Source of the DNA: DATKCA01 sp035544675
Lineage (GTDB): Bacteria > Acidobacteriota > Thermoanaerobaculia > Gp7-AA8
Assembly: GCA_035544675.1 (NCBI GenBank)
Contig: DATKCA010000123.1
Span: forward strand, 1 to 57,226
DNA: 57,226 nt
Reading direction: 5' to 3'
In this document: in pieces, positions 17,874 to 26,802 of the stretch
How positions within the stretch are numbered: position 1 is the first letter of the stretch
Layout: each line of letters starts with the position of its first letter
Notes under the pieces: generated by a model
Databases searched by the model: none
What the model was told of the DNA's origin: nothing
Seen by the model: the letters and a program-made list of their open reading frames with translations, nothing else
Position numbers and translations under genes: made by a program

Positions 17874-18967
17874 GGCGACACCTTCACCTTCACGCCGTCG
17901 CGCAGCGCCTCCGCCCCGCGCACGACGAGCATCTCGCCGGGCACGAGCCCGTTCTTCACCTCGACCTGCCCGTCAGCCGTGCGCATCCCCAGCGACAGGA
18001 TGCGCTGCTGGGCGATGCCGTTGTTGACGACGTAAGCCAGGAAGCCGCTCTCGCTGGGACGGATCGCGGTCTGCGGGATGACCGGCGCGTCGCGCCTCGC
18101 TCCGACCGGGACGACCACGCGCGCGAACGCTCCGGGGCGAAGCTCGGGGCGGTTCGGATTGGCCACGTGCGCGGTGACCTCCACCATGCGCGAGGCGCTG
18201 CTCGCCGCCGCGGCCACGTGCGTGATCCGCGCGGTGTTGCGCTCACCCGTCTCGCCGACCGTGAAGTTGGCGTTCATCCCCGGACGGATCGGCGTGGCGT
18301 CCTGCTCCGGGATCTGGAAACGGAGGAGAAGCGGATCGCGTCGCAGCAAAGTCGCCAGCACCGACCCGGCATTCACGTACTGGCCCGTCTGCACGGTGCG
18401 CGTCTGGATGATCCCCGGCACGGGTGCGCGGACGAACGCGTCGCGCAGATTCAGCTTCGCCTGCGCCAGCGCCGCCTGCGCCAGCGCCACTTCCGCTGCC
18501 GCCGTCTGCACCCTGGTGCGCCACGACTCGATCTCTTCACCGCGAATCAGTCCGGGATTCTTCGCGCTGGCGGACTGGCGGCGATCGAATCCGGCCTGCG
18601 CCTCCTCACGCGCCGCCACCTGCTTCTGCAGCGTCGCCTCGGCTGAGGCCACGGCCAGGCGGTAGCGCTCCGGCTCGATCTCGACCAGCGTCTGTCCGGT
18701 ATTGACGACCTGCCCTTCCGCGAAGAGGACGCGCTCGATCGCGCCGGTCACGCGCGAGGTCACCTCGACCCGCTCGAACGCCTCCAGCGACCCGACCGCG
18801 CTCACGGTGTACTCGACCTGGCGCGACTCGACGGGCCTTGCTTCAACAGGAAACTCGAGCGTGCGGCGCTGGGCGCCCTGACCGCCGGTCTTGGCCTGGG
18901 CCTCGCCGCCTCTGGAGCAGCCGGCTGCAATCACCAGGACCAGGACGAGAAGTGCTGATTGCTTCAA
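17870..18967 (-). CDS. RND efflux periplasmic adaptor (membrane fusion) lipoprotein
   Basis: The 365-aa protein has a lipoprotein leader with lipobox Cys17 (VIAAGC), then barrel-sandwich, alpha-helical hairpin and beta-barrel regions typical of HlyD/AcrA adaptors (GAIERVLFAEGQVVNTGQTL; RAPVPGIIQTRTVQTGQYV). It bridges the inner-membrane pump and the outer-membrane channel. The start is TTG at 18967, whose TTGA overlaps the stop of the TolC-like gene, so all three efflux genes are translationally coupled. Confidence 0.93.
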   Translation of the reverse strand: MKQSALLVLVLVIAAGCSRGGEAQAKTGGQGAQRRTLEFPVEARPVESRQVEYTVSAVGSLEAFERVEVTSRVTGAIERVLFAEGQVVNTGQTLVEIEPERYRLAVASAEATLQKQVAAREEAQAGFDRRQSASAKNPGLIRGEEIESWRTRVQTAAAEVALAQAALAQAKLNLRDAFVRAPVPGIIQTRTVQTGQYVNAGSVLATLLRRDPLLLRFQIPEQDATPIRPGMNANFTVGETGERNTARITHVAAAASSASRMVEVTAHVANPNRPELRPGAFARVVVPVGARRDAPVIPQTAIRPSESGFLAYVVNNGIAQQRILSLGMRTADGQVEVKNGLVPGEMLVVRGAEALRDGVKVKVSP

Positions 18968-20223
18968 TTGGAGTCTCCCAGGGGTCCCACCCCACTCGCC
19001 TCTCTCAGTGCAAGATACGCCTGCGCCATCCGGTAGCGCGCAGTCACTTCGGCAACTTGTGCCTCGAAGAGCTGCTGGTTTGCGTCGGCCAGCTCGAGTG
19101 CCGTCCCGAGACCCTGGCGGTAGAGCTCGTTCGTCTCGAGGGCATTCTTGCGCGCCGCCGTCACGGCCGCAACAGCCTGCACCCGCGCGGCCTGCTCGCT
19201 GGCCAGCTGCACGCCGGCGCCGCGCAGCTGCCGCTCGACGTCGCGCATCCCCTGCTGCAGCTCCAGCTCCAGGCCGCGGACGATGGCGTTGCGCTCGGCC
19301 CGCTGCGCGGCGCGAAGACCGGCATCGAAGATCGACCAGTTCATGGTCACGCCGAAGAACGCGTCCTGCTCCCGTTCCGAGATCGGGCCGTCATTGATGT
19401 TGCGCGACTGCGCGGAGAGGGACAGCGACGGGATGAATCGCGCATTCGGCTCCGACGCGAAGGCGCGGAAGCCCTCCAGCCGCGCACGCGAGGCGGCGAT
19501 GTCGTTGCGCCTCTCTTGGGCCACCATCACCGTGGACGGATCGACTTCCGGCATCTCCGCCGCGGCTGCGAGCAGCCCGGTCGGATCCTGCAGCGGTCCG
19601 TCGATCTCCTCGTTGAGAAGGTTGCCGAGCTGGATCCGCGCGGTCTCTACGGCGCCGCGGCCCTGCGCCACCGCCCTCTCGGCCGTGGCCAGCTCCAGTT
19701 CCGCGCGGGTCACGTCGTTGGAGCTGACCAGGCCGGCCTCGAACCGCGCTCTCACGTCGCCCAGACTGGTGCGGGCGAACTCGCGGCGGTTCTCGGCGGC
19801 CAGCAGCACCTGCTCGAAGCTGAGGGTCACCAGGAAAGCGTCGGCGGCATCGAACCCGAGGAGCCGGCGGGTCTCGGTGGCGGTGAGTCGAGTGGCGTCG
19901 CGCTCGAGCCGGACCTGGCGGTAGAGCGGAAACGCGCGCGCGTTGAACAGCGGCTGCGTGAGCAGCGCGCTCGCTCCGAGAGTGCGGCGCGTGTCCAGCG
20001 CCGAGTCGTCGCGATAGGAGCCGATCACATCGACCTGCGGCATGAAGAACGACCTCGCCGCCCGCACCCGCGCCTCGGCTGCCTCCACAGTCGTCTCGGC
20101 GACCGCCGCCCGCTCGTTCCGCGACACGGCCAGATCGACCGCGCGCGAGATCGTCAGCGGCGTTTCCTGGCCAGGCGCTGCCGTGGAGAAGAGGCAAAGG
20201 AGAGAGAGGACGAACCGGCTCAA
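18964..20223 (-). CDS. TolC-family outer membrane efflux protein
   Basis: The product of about 419 aa has a signal peptide (LSRFVLSLLCLFSTAAPGQ) and the repeated long-helix structure of TolC/OprM channels, with two internally similar halves rich in A.A/E..L.R and the characteristic strand-forming segments. It forms the outer-membrane duct for the adaptor and pump encoded immediately downstream. No ATG precedes the signal peptide, so I chose the TTG at 20223; the true start is uncertain. The frame stays open much further upstream, but only as a shadow of the neighbouring gene. Confidence 0.88.
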   Translation of the reverse strand: MSRFVLSLLCLFSTAAPGQETPLTISRAVDLAVSRNERAAVAETTVEAAEARVRAARSFFMPQVDVIGSYRDDSALDTRRTLGASALLTQPLFNARAFPLYRQVRLERDATRLTATETRRLLGFDAADAFLVTLSFEQVLLAAENRREFARTSLGDVRARFEAGLVSSNDVTRAELELATAERAVAQGRGAVETARIQLGNLLNEEIDGPLQDPTGLLAAAAEMPEVDPSTVMVAQERRNDIAASRARLEGFRAFASEPNARFIPSLSLSAQSRNINDGPISEREQDAFFGVTMNWSIFDAGLRAAQRAERNAIVRGLELELQQGMRDVERQLRGAGVQLASEQAARVQAVAAVTAARKNALETNELYRQGLGTALELADANQQLFEAQVAEVTARYRMAQAYLALREASGVGPLGDSN

Positions 20224-20297
20224 GACGCGCGTGTTAACAACGTTCCGCGCGGAAACTTCCGCTCCGGCAGGACGGATGGCGCTCCATTCACATCTGG

Positions 20298-21143
20298 TCA
20301 GCGAATCGTTGCGGAAACGGTGAGCGGGGCGGTGATCGCGGTGTTCCCTTTCGCCGTCACCTGCACGGTCTCCTGCAGCGAACCGGCCCTGGCGCGGACG
20401 GCGTCGACGGTCACGGTGATCGTCTCCCTCCCTCGCGGAGGAACGACCGGCGAGTGGGAGTAATAGAGGCAGCGGCAGGTCGAGCGCGTCACCGAGATGG
20501 TGATCGGCTGATCGGTCGAGTTGCTGACCTCGAACTGCCGGACCGCGCGCGTTCCCTTGCGGATCGTTCCGAAGTCGTGGCTCGAAGGCTCGACCCGGAG
20601 CGCCGCGACCGGCGGGGTGGCGGGCGGGACCGGCGTGTTGACGATCGTGCCGGTGTCGTCGGGCACGGCGATCTCCGTGGTCTCGGTGACGATCGGGACA
20701 TCGGGGCGCTCGTCGGAAAAGGAGCGCCACAACATCCAGCCGAGGACCCCGAGGACGACGAGGCCGGCCAGGACGATGGCCAGGAGGAGGGAGCGGTTGC
20801 CGCGATGCGGCTCCTCCAGCATGACGTCGTATTCGGCGGCCGGCGTGGGGGTCACCAGCCGGCGCCTGCCCGGCTCCGACTTGATCGGCTGGGTGTCGGT
20901 CGTGCTTCTGTGAGGCGCCGGTGCTCCGGCAATCCCGGGTGATTCCAGCTCATTGAGCTTCATCAGAGACAGGTCGAGCTCGCCGATGAGGCGCTGATAT
21001 TCCGCCGCCAGATGCTCGGTGGGCGCGTCGGCGATCATGCTGGTCAGGGCGTCGCGATGCCGCTTGTACTGCTGGCGGATGATCTCGATCTCCCGGGCGC
21101 GCTCGCCGCGCCGGACGTTGACCGTGCCGAATTCGTCAGGCAT
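20298..21143 (-). CDS. Membrane-anchored protein with a DUF1573-like beta domain
   Basis: The 281-aa protein has an N-terminal coiled-coil-like helical region (about 12-60), a linker, one membrane helix (LLLAIVLAGLVVLGVLGWML) and a C-terminal immunoglobulin-like domain. The last has the DUF1573 signature (EPSSHDFGTIRKGTRAVRQF, TCRCLYYS). The domain is presumably periplasmic. Cys-X-Cys in TCRC is a recurrent DUF1573 feature. Function is unknown. It lies 74 nt upstream of the TolC-like gene on the same strand. Confidence 0.7.
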   Translation of the reverse strand: MPDEFGTVNVRRGERAREIEIIRQQYKRHRDALTSMIADAPTEHLAAEYQRLIGELDLSLMKLNELESPGIAGAPAPHRSTTDTQPIKSEPGRRRLVTPTPAAEYDVMLEEPHRGNRSLLLAIVLAGLVVLGVLGWMLWRSFSDERPDVPIVTETTEIAVPDDTGTIVNTPVPPATPPVAALRVEPSSHDFGTIRKGTRAVRQFEVSNSTDQPITISVTRSTCRCLYYSHSPVVPPRGRETITVTVDAVRARAGSLQETVQVTAKGNTAITAPLTVSATIR

Positions 21144-21181
21144 CGCAACGCATCCTTGCAAAAAGCGGGACGGAGAGCAAT

Positions 21182-21211
21182 GCAGGGCTCCGGGCTCCGG
21201 GCTCGGGGCTC
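21182..21211. repeat. GGGCTCC heptamer array before a leaderless gene
   Basis: GGGCTCC/GGGCTCG units end directly at the TATACT box of the 69-aa gene. Confidence 0.75.
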
Positions 21212-21224
21212 TATACTCTCGCGC
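21212..21224 (+). promoter_or_regulatory. TATACT box 7 nt before a start codon
   Basis: TATACT at 21212-21217 is followed by 7 nt and the ATG at 21225. The -35 region is entirely heptamer array. Confidence 0.5.
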
Positions 21225-21434
21225 ATGCCGAACGACACCTTTGATGGCGAGCTCCCGCCTCTCTTTGTCAAATTCGAGCGCCAGGACGTGGCGCTGCGCG
21301 ACTACCTTGCGCAGCACGGGTTCAAGCGCGACGGCGCGAAAGCAGAGTGGGAGAAGTACTACTCGGAGCTTTCCGATGAGCAGCGCCGCAAACTGTGGCC
21401 CGGCCTGCGTGACATCATGCGGAAGCTTGGATGA
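21225..21434 (+). CDS. Hypothetical 69-aa protein
   Basis: A small charged soluble protein (MPNDTFDGELPPLFVKFERQ at the start) rich in aromatic and basic residues, with a helical C terminus (DEQRRKLWPGLRDIMRKLG). No family recognised. Good third-position bias and a -10 box 7 nt before the ATG support it. It precedes nadE by 42 nt, the gap being a heptamer array, and may be co-transcribed. Confidence 0.6.
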   Translation: MPNDTFDGELPPLFVKFERQDVALRDYLAQHGFKRDGAKAEWEKYYSELSDEQRRKLWPGLRDIMRKLG

Positions 21435-21445
21435 CGCGTTTCTGC

Positions 21446-21475
21446 TGAGCCGCGAGCCCTGAGCCCTGAGCCCTC
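21446..21475. repeat. GAGCCCT heptamer array before nadE
   Basis: GAGCCGC followed by GAGCCCT units ends 1-2 nt before the nadE ATG at 21477, so the translation initiation region itself is made of array sequence. Confidence 0.75.
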
Positions 21476-21476
21476 G

Positions 21477-23117
21477 ATGAAGATCTACGTCGGACAGATC
21501 AACCCGACCGTCGGCGCTCTGGCCGGCAATGCCGCCCTCATCCGCTCAGCGTACGAGGAGGGTGTGGCGGCCGGCGCGGATGTGGTCATGGTCCCGGAGC
21601 TGGCCGTGACCGGCTACCCCCCGCTGGACCTACTCGACCACGAGGTGTTCATCTCCGCGGCGCTGGAGACCCGCGACGCGCTGGCGCGCGATACCGGCAA
21701 AACCGCACTGATCTTCGGCTGCATCACCCGCAACGAAGGGTGGTGCGGGAAGCCGCTGCACAACTCGGCGATCGTTGCGCAGAACGGGTCGGTCCTGTTC
21801 GAGCAGCGGAAGTCGCTCCTGCCAACGTACGACGTGTTCGACGAGCTGCGCTACTTCGAGCCGGCGGCGAACGTGGCGGCGATGGAGCTGTGCGGGCGGC
21901 GCGTCGGCATCAGCATCTGCGAGGACTTCTGGTTCGACGACGAGATCCTCGGTACCAAGCTGTATTGCGGCAATCCCATCGACCAGCTGGCGCGGCAGGG
22001 GGCGACGGTGCTGCTCAACATCTCCGCCTCGCCGTACAACGCCGGGAAGCGGAAGTCGCGCTACGAGCTGTTCTCGCGGATTGCGCAGCGCTACGACATG
22101 CCGCTGGTCTACGTGAATCAGGTCGGCGGCAACGACGAGCTGCTGTTCGACGGCTCGTCGATCGTGATCGACCGGTCCGGGCAGACGATCTTCTGCGGGA
22201 AGCTGTTCCAGGAAGACCGCGCGCTGGTCACGCTCGACGGAGTGGCGTGCGACTCGATCCTCACCCAGGAGCCTGAAGAGGAGATCGGGCACGCCCTGAT
22301 CCTCGGGTTGCGCGACTACATCCGCAAATGCGGCTTCCGCGACGTGGTCATCGGACTGTCCGGCGGCATCGACTCGGCGGTGACCGCGGCGATCGCCGTC
22401 GAGGCGCTCGGCGCGAAGCAGGTCACCGGCATCGCCATGCCCTCGCAGTTCTCATCCAGACACTCCGTCGACGACGCCCGCGTCCTGGCCGAGAACCTCG
22501 GCATCGCCTTTCATATCGTGCCCATCCAGGAAATCTACAAGCCCTATGAAGAGGCGATCGACACGCTGTTCGGCGAGCACAAGTTCGACACGACGAACGA
22601 GAACGTGCAGGCGCGCATCCGCGGCAACATCCTGATGGCCTGGTCGAACCGGACCGGCGCGATGGTCGTGTCGACGGGCAACAAGTCGGAGATGGCGGTC
22701 GGCTACTGCACGCTCTACGGGGACATGGCCGGCGGCCTGGCCCTGCTGGGCGACGTCTACAAGACGATGATCTATCGCGTCGCGCGGTGGCTGAATCGGA
22801 ACGGCAACGTCATTCCGGAGTCGACGCTGACAAAGCCGCCGTCCGCGGAGCTGCGCCCGAATCAGACGGACCAGGACTCGCTGCCGCCCTACGACGTCCT
22901 CGACGGGATCCTGAAGCTCTACATCGAGAAGTGGCGGGAGGTCGACGACATCGTCGCGGCCGGGTTCGATCGCGCCCTCGTCGAGCGCGTGCTGAAGCTG
23001 GTCGACACGAACGAGTTCAAGCGCCGCCAGGCCGCGCCGACCATCCGCGTGTCGACCAAGGCGTTCGGCAGCGGAAGACAGATGCCGATCGCGCAACGGT
23101 GGCGCCGCGAGGGCTGA
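21477..23117 (+). CDS. nadE: Glutamine-dependent NAD+ synthetase
   Basis: The 546-aa two-domain enzyme makes NAD from deamido-NAD, ATP and glutamine. The N-terminal nitrilase-type glutaminase has the triad Glu41, Lys112 (RKSLLPTYDVFDE) and Cys148 (GISICEDFW). The C-terminal N-type ATP pyrophosphatase has SGGIDS at 295-300 and the STGNKSE motif. Length and domain order match bacterial glutamine-using NadE. The stop is 18 nt from the convergent PilZ gene. Confidence 0.97.
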   Translation: MKIYVGQINPTVGALAGNAALIRSAYEEGVAAGADVVMVPELAVTGYPPLDLLDHEVFISAALETRDALARDTGKTALIFGCITRNEGWCGKPLHNSAIVAQNGSVLFEQRKSLLPTYDVFDELRYFEPAANVAAMELCGRRVGISICEDFWFDDEILGTKLYCGNPIDQLARQGATVLLNISASPYNAGKRKSRYELFSRIAQRYDMPLVYVNQVGGNDELLFDGSSIVIDRSGQTIFCGKLFQEDRALVTLDGVACDSILTQEPEEEIGHALILGLRDYIRKCGFRDVVIGLSGGIDSAVTAAIAVEALGAKQVTGIAMPSQFSSRHSVDDARVLAENLGIAFHIVPIQEIYKPYEEAIDTLFGEHKFDTTNENVQARIRGNILMAWSNRTGAMVVSTGNKSEMAVGYCTLYGDMAGGLALLGDVYKTMIYRVARWLNRNGNVIPESTLTKPPSAELRPNQTDQDSLPPYDVLDGILKLYIEKWREVDDIVAAGFDRALVERVLKLVDTNEFKRRQAAPTIRVSTKAFGSGRQMPIAQRWRREG

Positions 23118-23135
23118 GAGGGCCTCGGGCCACCC

Positions 23136-23528
23136 TCACAGGTCTTCGACCGGCTCTTCCCCGGCTTCCGCCGCCGCCCGCTGCTTCTCCTCGAGCCGCT
23201 CGATCTGGATCTGCAGAAACTCGTGGAGCGGGACCTCCTGCTCAGGCGGAATGGCGTTGAAGAGAATCGCGGAACGGAAGACGTACTCCGGATCGTGGTC
23301 GCCGCGCCGCACCTCCACAATCGAGCGCAGCACCTGGCAGGGAATGTAGATGCCGCCGTAGCTCGGGAAGATCAGCGTCGCGGAGCTGCCCGCCTTCACC
23401 GGCGACTTGTGGATCACCGCGGCGCCGTGCACCGAGAGGTCGATGAGCTCGCCGTTGACGTCGGAGAGCTGGACCGGAATGAACGCGGTCGGATAACGCT
23501 CGGAACGCCGCCGATCTTTGGGCGCCAT
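23136..23528 (-). CDS. PilZ domain protein (c-di-GMP receptor type)
   Basis: The 130-aa protein carries both PilZ ligand motifs: RRRSER near residue 6 (the RxxxR arm) and DLSVHGAAV near residue 30 (D/NxSxxG). A short acidic helical tail follows the barrel. Such stand-alone PilZ proteins bind cyclic di-GMP and act through protein partners. The start at ATG 23528 is supported by a perfect TATAAT 6 nt upstream. Confidence 0.88.
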   Translation of the reverse strand: MAPKDRRRSERYPTAFIPVQLSDVNGELIDLSVHGAAVIHKSPVKAGSSATLIFPSYGGIYIPCQVLRSIVEVRRGDHDPEYVFRSAILFNAIPPEQEVPLHEFLQIQIERLEEKQRAAAEAGEEPVEDL

Positions 23529-23540
23529 CAGTTGATTATA
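23529..23540 (-). promoter_or_regulatory. TATAAT box 6 nt before the PilZ gene
   Basis: The minus strand reads CTATAAT-CAACTG-ATG, a consensus -10 with a leaderless spacing. It is preceded immediately by a GGGCTCA heptamer array with no recognisable -35. Confidence 0.6.
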
Positions 23541-23566
23541 GGGCTCAGGGCTCAGGGCCCGGAGCT
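23540..23566. repeat. GGGCTCA heptamer array
   Basis: Three and a half units adjoin the TATAAT of the PilZ gene and the 3' end of the penicillin-binding protein gene (stop at 23569). Confidence 0.75.
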
Positions 23567-23568
23567 CC

Positions 23569-25293
23569 CTACGGCACGCCCTCCAGAAAATCCCGCGTGA
23601 TCTTCGCCCCCGCGTACTCGGCCGGACCGGCATCCTCGGCCATCAGCGCAAAGGCGAGCGTCGGAGCGTCGACCGGTGTGAACCCCATGATCACCGAGTC
23701 GAATCCGCCCTCCCGCGTTCCCGCGGTGCCGGTCTTCATGGCCACGGTCATCCTGTCGGGCGCGGCCCGGCGTCCCGTCCCTTTCTCCCGCGTCACCACG
23801 GCCACCATCGTGCGGATGACGCGCTCCGCCACCGCTTTGTCGACCAGGGTGGCGCTCGTCTGCGGGGGCGGCTGTCCGACGACGTCGCCGAGGATCGAGC
23901 GGCGGGCGCGAAGAAGCCGGGGAGTGGTCATGACGCCGCGGTTCGCCATCGCCGATGCGAGCATGGCCAGGTGCAGCGTGGTCGCGGTCTCGTGCTCGAG
24001 GCCGATCGCATACAGCGCGGTCTCGTAGCCGCTCGGCATCGCGCCGACCGTGCGACCCAGGGGTGCTTCGAACAGGCCGAGGTTGGTGCTGCCGTCGAAT
24101 CCTGCTGCCGTCATGAAACGCCGCAGCGGGCCGGCGCCGAGGCGGATGCCGAGGTCGGCGAAGACGATGTTGCAGGACTCGGCCATGGCCTGATCGAGAT
24201 CGGCCAGGGAGCCGTGACCGGTTGAAAGCCAGTCGCCGAGGCGCTTGTCGTCGATCTGGAGCTCACCGGTGCAGAGATAGGGAAAGTCCAGCGGCACCCC
24301 ACTGGAGAGTGCGTTCAGCGCGGTGAGCACCTTGATGACGGAGCCCGGCTCGTACTGCTGCTCGAGCGCGAGGTTCGACAGGGCCCCGCTGCCGCGCGTG
24401 CTGGCGACGGCCAGGATCTCGTTCGTGCGCGGATCGATGGCCACGAGTGAGCCGCGGAATCCCGCCAGCGCGGCCATGGCCGCCTTCTGCACGGCCGGAT
24501 CGAGCGTCGTCTCGATCGTTTCGTTGGGGTCGAAGGCGGAGAGATGCGCCTCGATCGTCGCCGCGCCGGCTTCCTTCTCGACGAGCGCGGCGAAGTCCGT
24601 GTTGATGGCGACCAGGTCGCGGTTGTTCATCTCGTACATCGCGATCGTGCGGTTCTGACGGTCCAGGACGAGCGGATAGCTTCCCTGCCGGCGAACGGCC
24701 AGCGCGCGCTCCAGCGCGGCGAGTTTCTCTCCATCCACGTCGTCACGGTCGATCGTCCGGACGGCCGTCTCCGCCTCGGCCATGCGCCCGGTGGAGAGAA
24801 ATGCGACGGCGCGATGGAGCTGCGCGTCATCGCCGCCGAAGAGCGTGCTGACCGCGGCGTCGTAGACGAGGAAATCGTCGTAGCGGCGGCGCTCGAAGAG
24901 CCTTGTGGCCAGCTCGTCCTTCGGAATCATGTCCAGGACGAGCCGCTTGCCGCGGATCGCGTCGACGTGAGGCTGCGCCGCGGCACTGTCGCCGGTGCTC
25001 AGGTGCGACGCGGCGAGGATCTGATGATACTGATTCGGCCAGAGTCGGAGCCGCGACCAGCTGTCAGCCGCATCGACGGCTTCCGCGACGCGCCCGAACT
25101 TCCACGACTCGGAGGCGCGCCGCACCGGAATCAGCGAGATCCACGTGAACGCGACGGCGACGAAAACGAGCAGGAGGAAGATGCCGGTGAGGCGCCGCAC
25201 AAAGCGGCGCGGTGGAGCGCCGCCGACCCGGCGGCGGTCCGAAGCTGCCGCCGAGTCGGCGGCGCTCCACTCCCCTTTTACCGGTTCTTCCAT
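23569..25293 (-). CDS. Class B penicillin-binding protein (transpeptidase)
   Basis: The 574-aa protein has a membrane anchor (about 36-56), a non-catalytic periplasmic region, and a transpeptidase domain with all three active-site motifs: Ser318-x-x-Lys321 (SVIK), Ser373-Cys-Asn375 and Lys520-Thr-Gly. It cross-links peptidoglycan. No glycosyltransferase domain is present. If translation begins at the ATG at 25293, which overlaps the SAM hydrolase stop by 16 nt, residues 8-28 are encoded by a family A palindrome pair. The GTG at 25200, just after the palindrome, is an equally plausible original start. Confidence 0.9.
   Translation of the reverse strand: MEEPVKGEWSAADSAAASDRRRVGGAPPRRFVRRLTGIFLLLVFVAVAFTWISLIPVRRASESWKFGRVAEAVDAADSWSRLRLWPNQYHQILAASHLSTGDSAAAQPHVDAIRGKRLVLDMIPKDELATRLFERRRYDDFLVYDAAVSTLFGGDDAQLHRAVAFLSTGRMAEAETAVRTIDRDDVDGEKLAALERALAVRRQGSYPLVLDRQNRTIAMYEMNNRDLVAINTDFAALVEKEAGAATIEAHLSAFDPNETIETTLDPAVQKAAMAALAGFRGSLVAIDPRTNEILAVASTRGSGALSNLALEQQYEPGSVIKVLTALNALSSGVPLDFPYLCTGELQIDDKRLGDWLSTGHGSLADLDQAMAESCNIVFADLGIRLGAGPLRRFMTAAGFDGSTNLGLFEAPLGRTVGAMPSGYETALYAIGLEHETATTLHLAMLASAMANRGVMTTPRLLRARRSILGDVVGQPPPQTSATLVDKAVAERVIRTMVAVVTREKGTGRRAAPDRMTVAMKTGTAGTREGGFDSVIMGFTPVDAPTLAFALMAEDAGPAEYAGAKITRDFLEGVP
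25212..25271. repeat. Facing pair of family A palindromes
   Basis: Two TGGAGCGCCGCCGA hairpins in opposite orientation sit 9 nt apart, forming a larger inverted repeat. They lie within the 5' coding part of the penicillin-binding protein gene if its ATG start is used. Confidence 0.9.
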
Positions 25294-26036
25294 ATCTCGA
25301 CCGGCTCGAGCCGCCTCAATTGCAATCGGTCTGCCGCGCTGCCGTTGGCGATGGAAATCTCGATGCAGCCCGATGAACCGGTGATCATGAAAGCGCCCGG
25401 CTCGGCGTCACCATAATTCAATTCCAGCCGATCGATGGCGAGATCGCGCGCCCGCAGCGTGAATCCGTCGAACGGGAGCCGCGAGCGCTCGATGTCGGTG
25501 ATGAGATTTCCGAACCGGTCGACAGCCACGATCGTCCCTTCCGCGTGGTCGTCGAGGTAGCGCGGCGGCGCAAGAGGGAGCCGCACGATGGACGGCAGTG
25601 GCGGACCGAGATCGCCCATCGGCGTCCCGTTGGCCAGCGCCGCGGCGGCCGGCGCGAGACGATCGCGCCCATGAAACGTGCTGCTGCCGTCCGGAAGGAA
25701 GTGCTTTTCGTTCTCGATCGAGACCGCGCTCGCACCTTCGGCAACGACGAGCGACAGCAGGCCGTTGTCCGGCGCGAGATAGGTCCGCCCGTCCTGTTCG
25801 ACGGCGATCAGCTTCCGCTCCGTCCCCACTCCCGGATCGACGACGCAGACGAAGATCGTCCCCTCCGGCCACCTCGCCGCGGCATTGCGCAGAAACCACG
25901 CCGCCTCGAGCACGTCGAACGGCGCGATCTCGTGCGTGAGATCGAAGATCGGCGCCGCCGTCAGCGAGGCAATGACACCCTTCATCGCCGCAACGTACGG
26001 ATCGCGTGTGCCGAAGTCTGTGAGAAGGGTGATCAT
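25278..26036 (-). CDS. SAM hydrolase / S-adenosyl-L-methionine hydroxide adenosyltransferase (DUF62)
   Basis: The 252-aa protein begins MITLLTDFGTRDPYVAAMKG and contains the family motifs DLTHEIAPFD, VDPGVGTER and a late RFGNLITDI. Members cleave SAM to adenosine and methionine using hydroxide; relatives are fluorinases and chlorinases. The family's Asp-Arg-His-type hydrolase residues appear to be present, and there is no sign of the halogenase insertion loop, so hydrolysis is the likelier reaction. It overlaps the penicillin-binding protein gene. Confidence 0.9.
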   Translation of the reverse strand: MITLLTDFGTRDPYVAAMKGVIASLTAAPIFDLTHEIAPFDVLEAAWFLRNAAARWPEGTIFVCVVDPGVGTERKLIAVEQDGRTYLAPDNGLLSLVVAEGASAVSIENEKHFLPDGSSTFHGRDRLAPAAAALANGTPMGDLGPPLPSIVRLPLAPPRYLDDHAEGTIVAVDRFGNLITDIERSRLPFDGFTLRARDLAIDRLELNYGDAEPGAFMITGSSGCIEISIANGSAADRLQLRRLEPVEIWKNR

Positions 26037-26053
26037 TTTCAGGCGTTCGTCGT

Positions 26054-26090
26054 CAGGCCTAAGGCCTAAGGACTAAGGACTAAGGCCTAG
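26054..26090. repeat. AAGGCCT/AAGGACT heptamer array in a divergent promoter region
   Basis: Five heptamer units lie between the SAM hydrolase start (26036, minus) and the TATACT box at 26095 of the DUF2064 gene. Confidence 0.85.
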
Positions 26091-26094
26091 ATCG

Positions 26095-26109
26095 TATACT
26101 CGCGACGCG
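26095..26109 (+). promoter_or_regulatory. TATACT box 9 nt before a start codon
   Basis: TATACT at 26095-26100, then 9 nt, then ATG at 26110. Heptamer array occupies the -35 region. Confidence 0.5.
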
Positions 26110-26802
26110 ATGTACCCCACCACCCCGCCTCCGCCGCAACGGCTGCTCGTGTTCGCGCGGCTGCCGGAGCTCGGCAAGGTGAAGACGCGGCTGGCGGCAT
26201 CGCTGGGCGACGAGCGCGCGCTGGCGGTGTATCGGGCCATGCTCCGCGACCTGCTGCAGTCGATCGGCACGGCGGCGCCGGGCCTGGAGATCGAGGTGAT
26301 GTGGGCGCCGACGGCCACGGCCACCGGACAGTCGCTGGAGGAGGCTTTCGGCTCGCTGCCTCTGGCCATGCAGACCGGCGCAACGCTCGGCGACCGCCTG
26401 GCCATGGCGTTCTCGGAACGCTTCTTCTTTCACCGCACCGAAAAGATCATCGCCATCGGCGTCGACGACCCCCGCCTCGGACGCGACCTCATCGAGCACG
26501 CCTTCTCCCTGCTCGAGTCGTGCGAGTGGGTGGTCGGGCCGGCCGAAGACGGCGGCTACTATCTGATCGGATGCCGCGCCACCGCGTATGACACCGAGGC
26601 ATTTCAGGGGATCGAGTGGGGAACGGCCACGGTGCTGGGGGCGACCATGGAGAAGATCCGCGGCTTCGGCAGCACCGTGGCGACGCTTCCCATACGATCG
26701 GACATCGACGTGGCCGAAGACCTGAGGCGCTTCGCCACGGAGATGAACGGCGCGCAGGGCGAGCTGCCTCGACTCCTGCGCGATTGGGGCTGGCCGGAAT
26801 GA
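26110..26802 (+). CDS. TIGR04282/DUF2064 family nucleotide-diphospho-sugar transferase-like protein
   Basis: The 230-aa protein has the family's N-terminal LLVFARLPELGKVKTRLA (nucleotide-binding loop), GVDDPRLGRDL in place of the usual GSDxP, and a GPAEDGGYYLIG metal/sugar site. The fold is GT-A-like; some relatives are placed in arsenosugar biosynthesis, but that function is not shown here. Its stop overlaps the nnr start (ATGA), coupling it to NAD(P)HX repair. Confidence 0.85.
   Translation: MYPTTPPPPQRLLVFARLPELGKVKTRLAASLGDERALAVYRAMLRDLLQSIGTAAPGLEIEVMWAPTATATGQSLEEAFGSLPLAMQTGATLGDRLAMAFSERFFFHRTEKIIAIGVDDPRLGRDLIEHAFSLLESCEWVVGPAEDGGYYLIGCRATAYDTEAFQGIEWGTATVLGATMEKIRGFGSTVATLPIRSDIDVAEDLRRFATEMNGAQGELPRLLRDWGWPE

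Noticed and set aside
16341..18035. 564-codon plus-strand frame opposite the RND pump and adaptor
   Set aside because: Same antisense artefact. The pump and adaptor on the minus strand have full family motifs.
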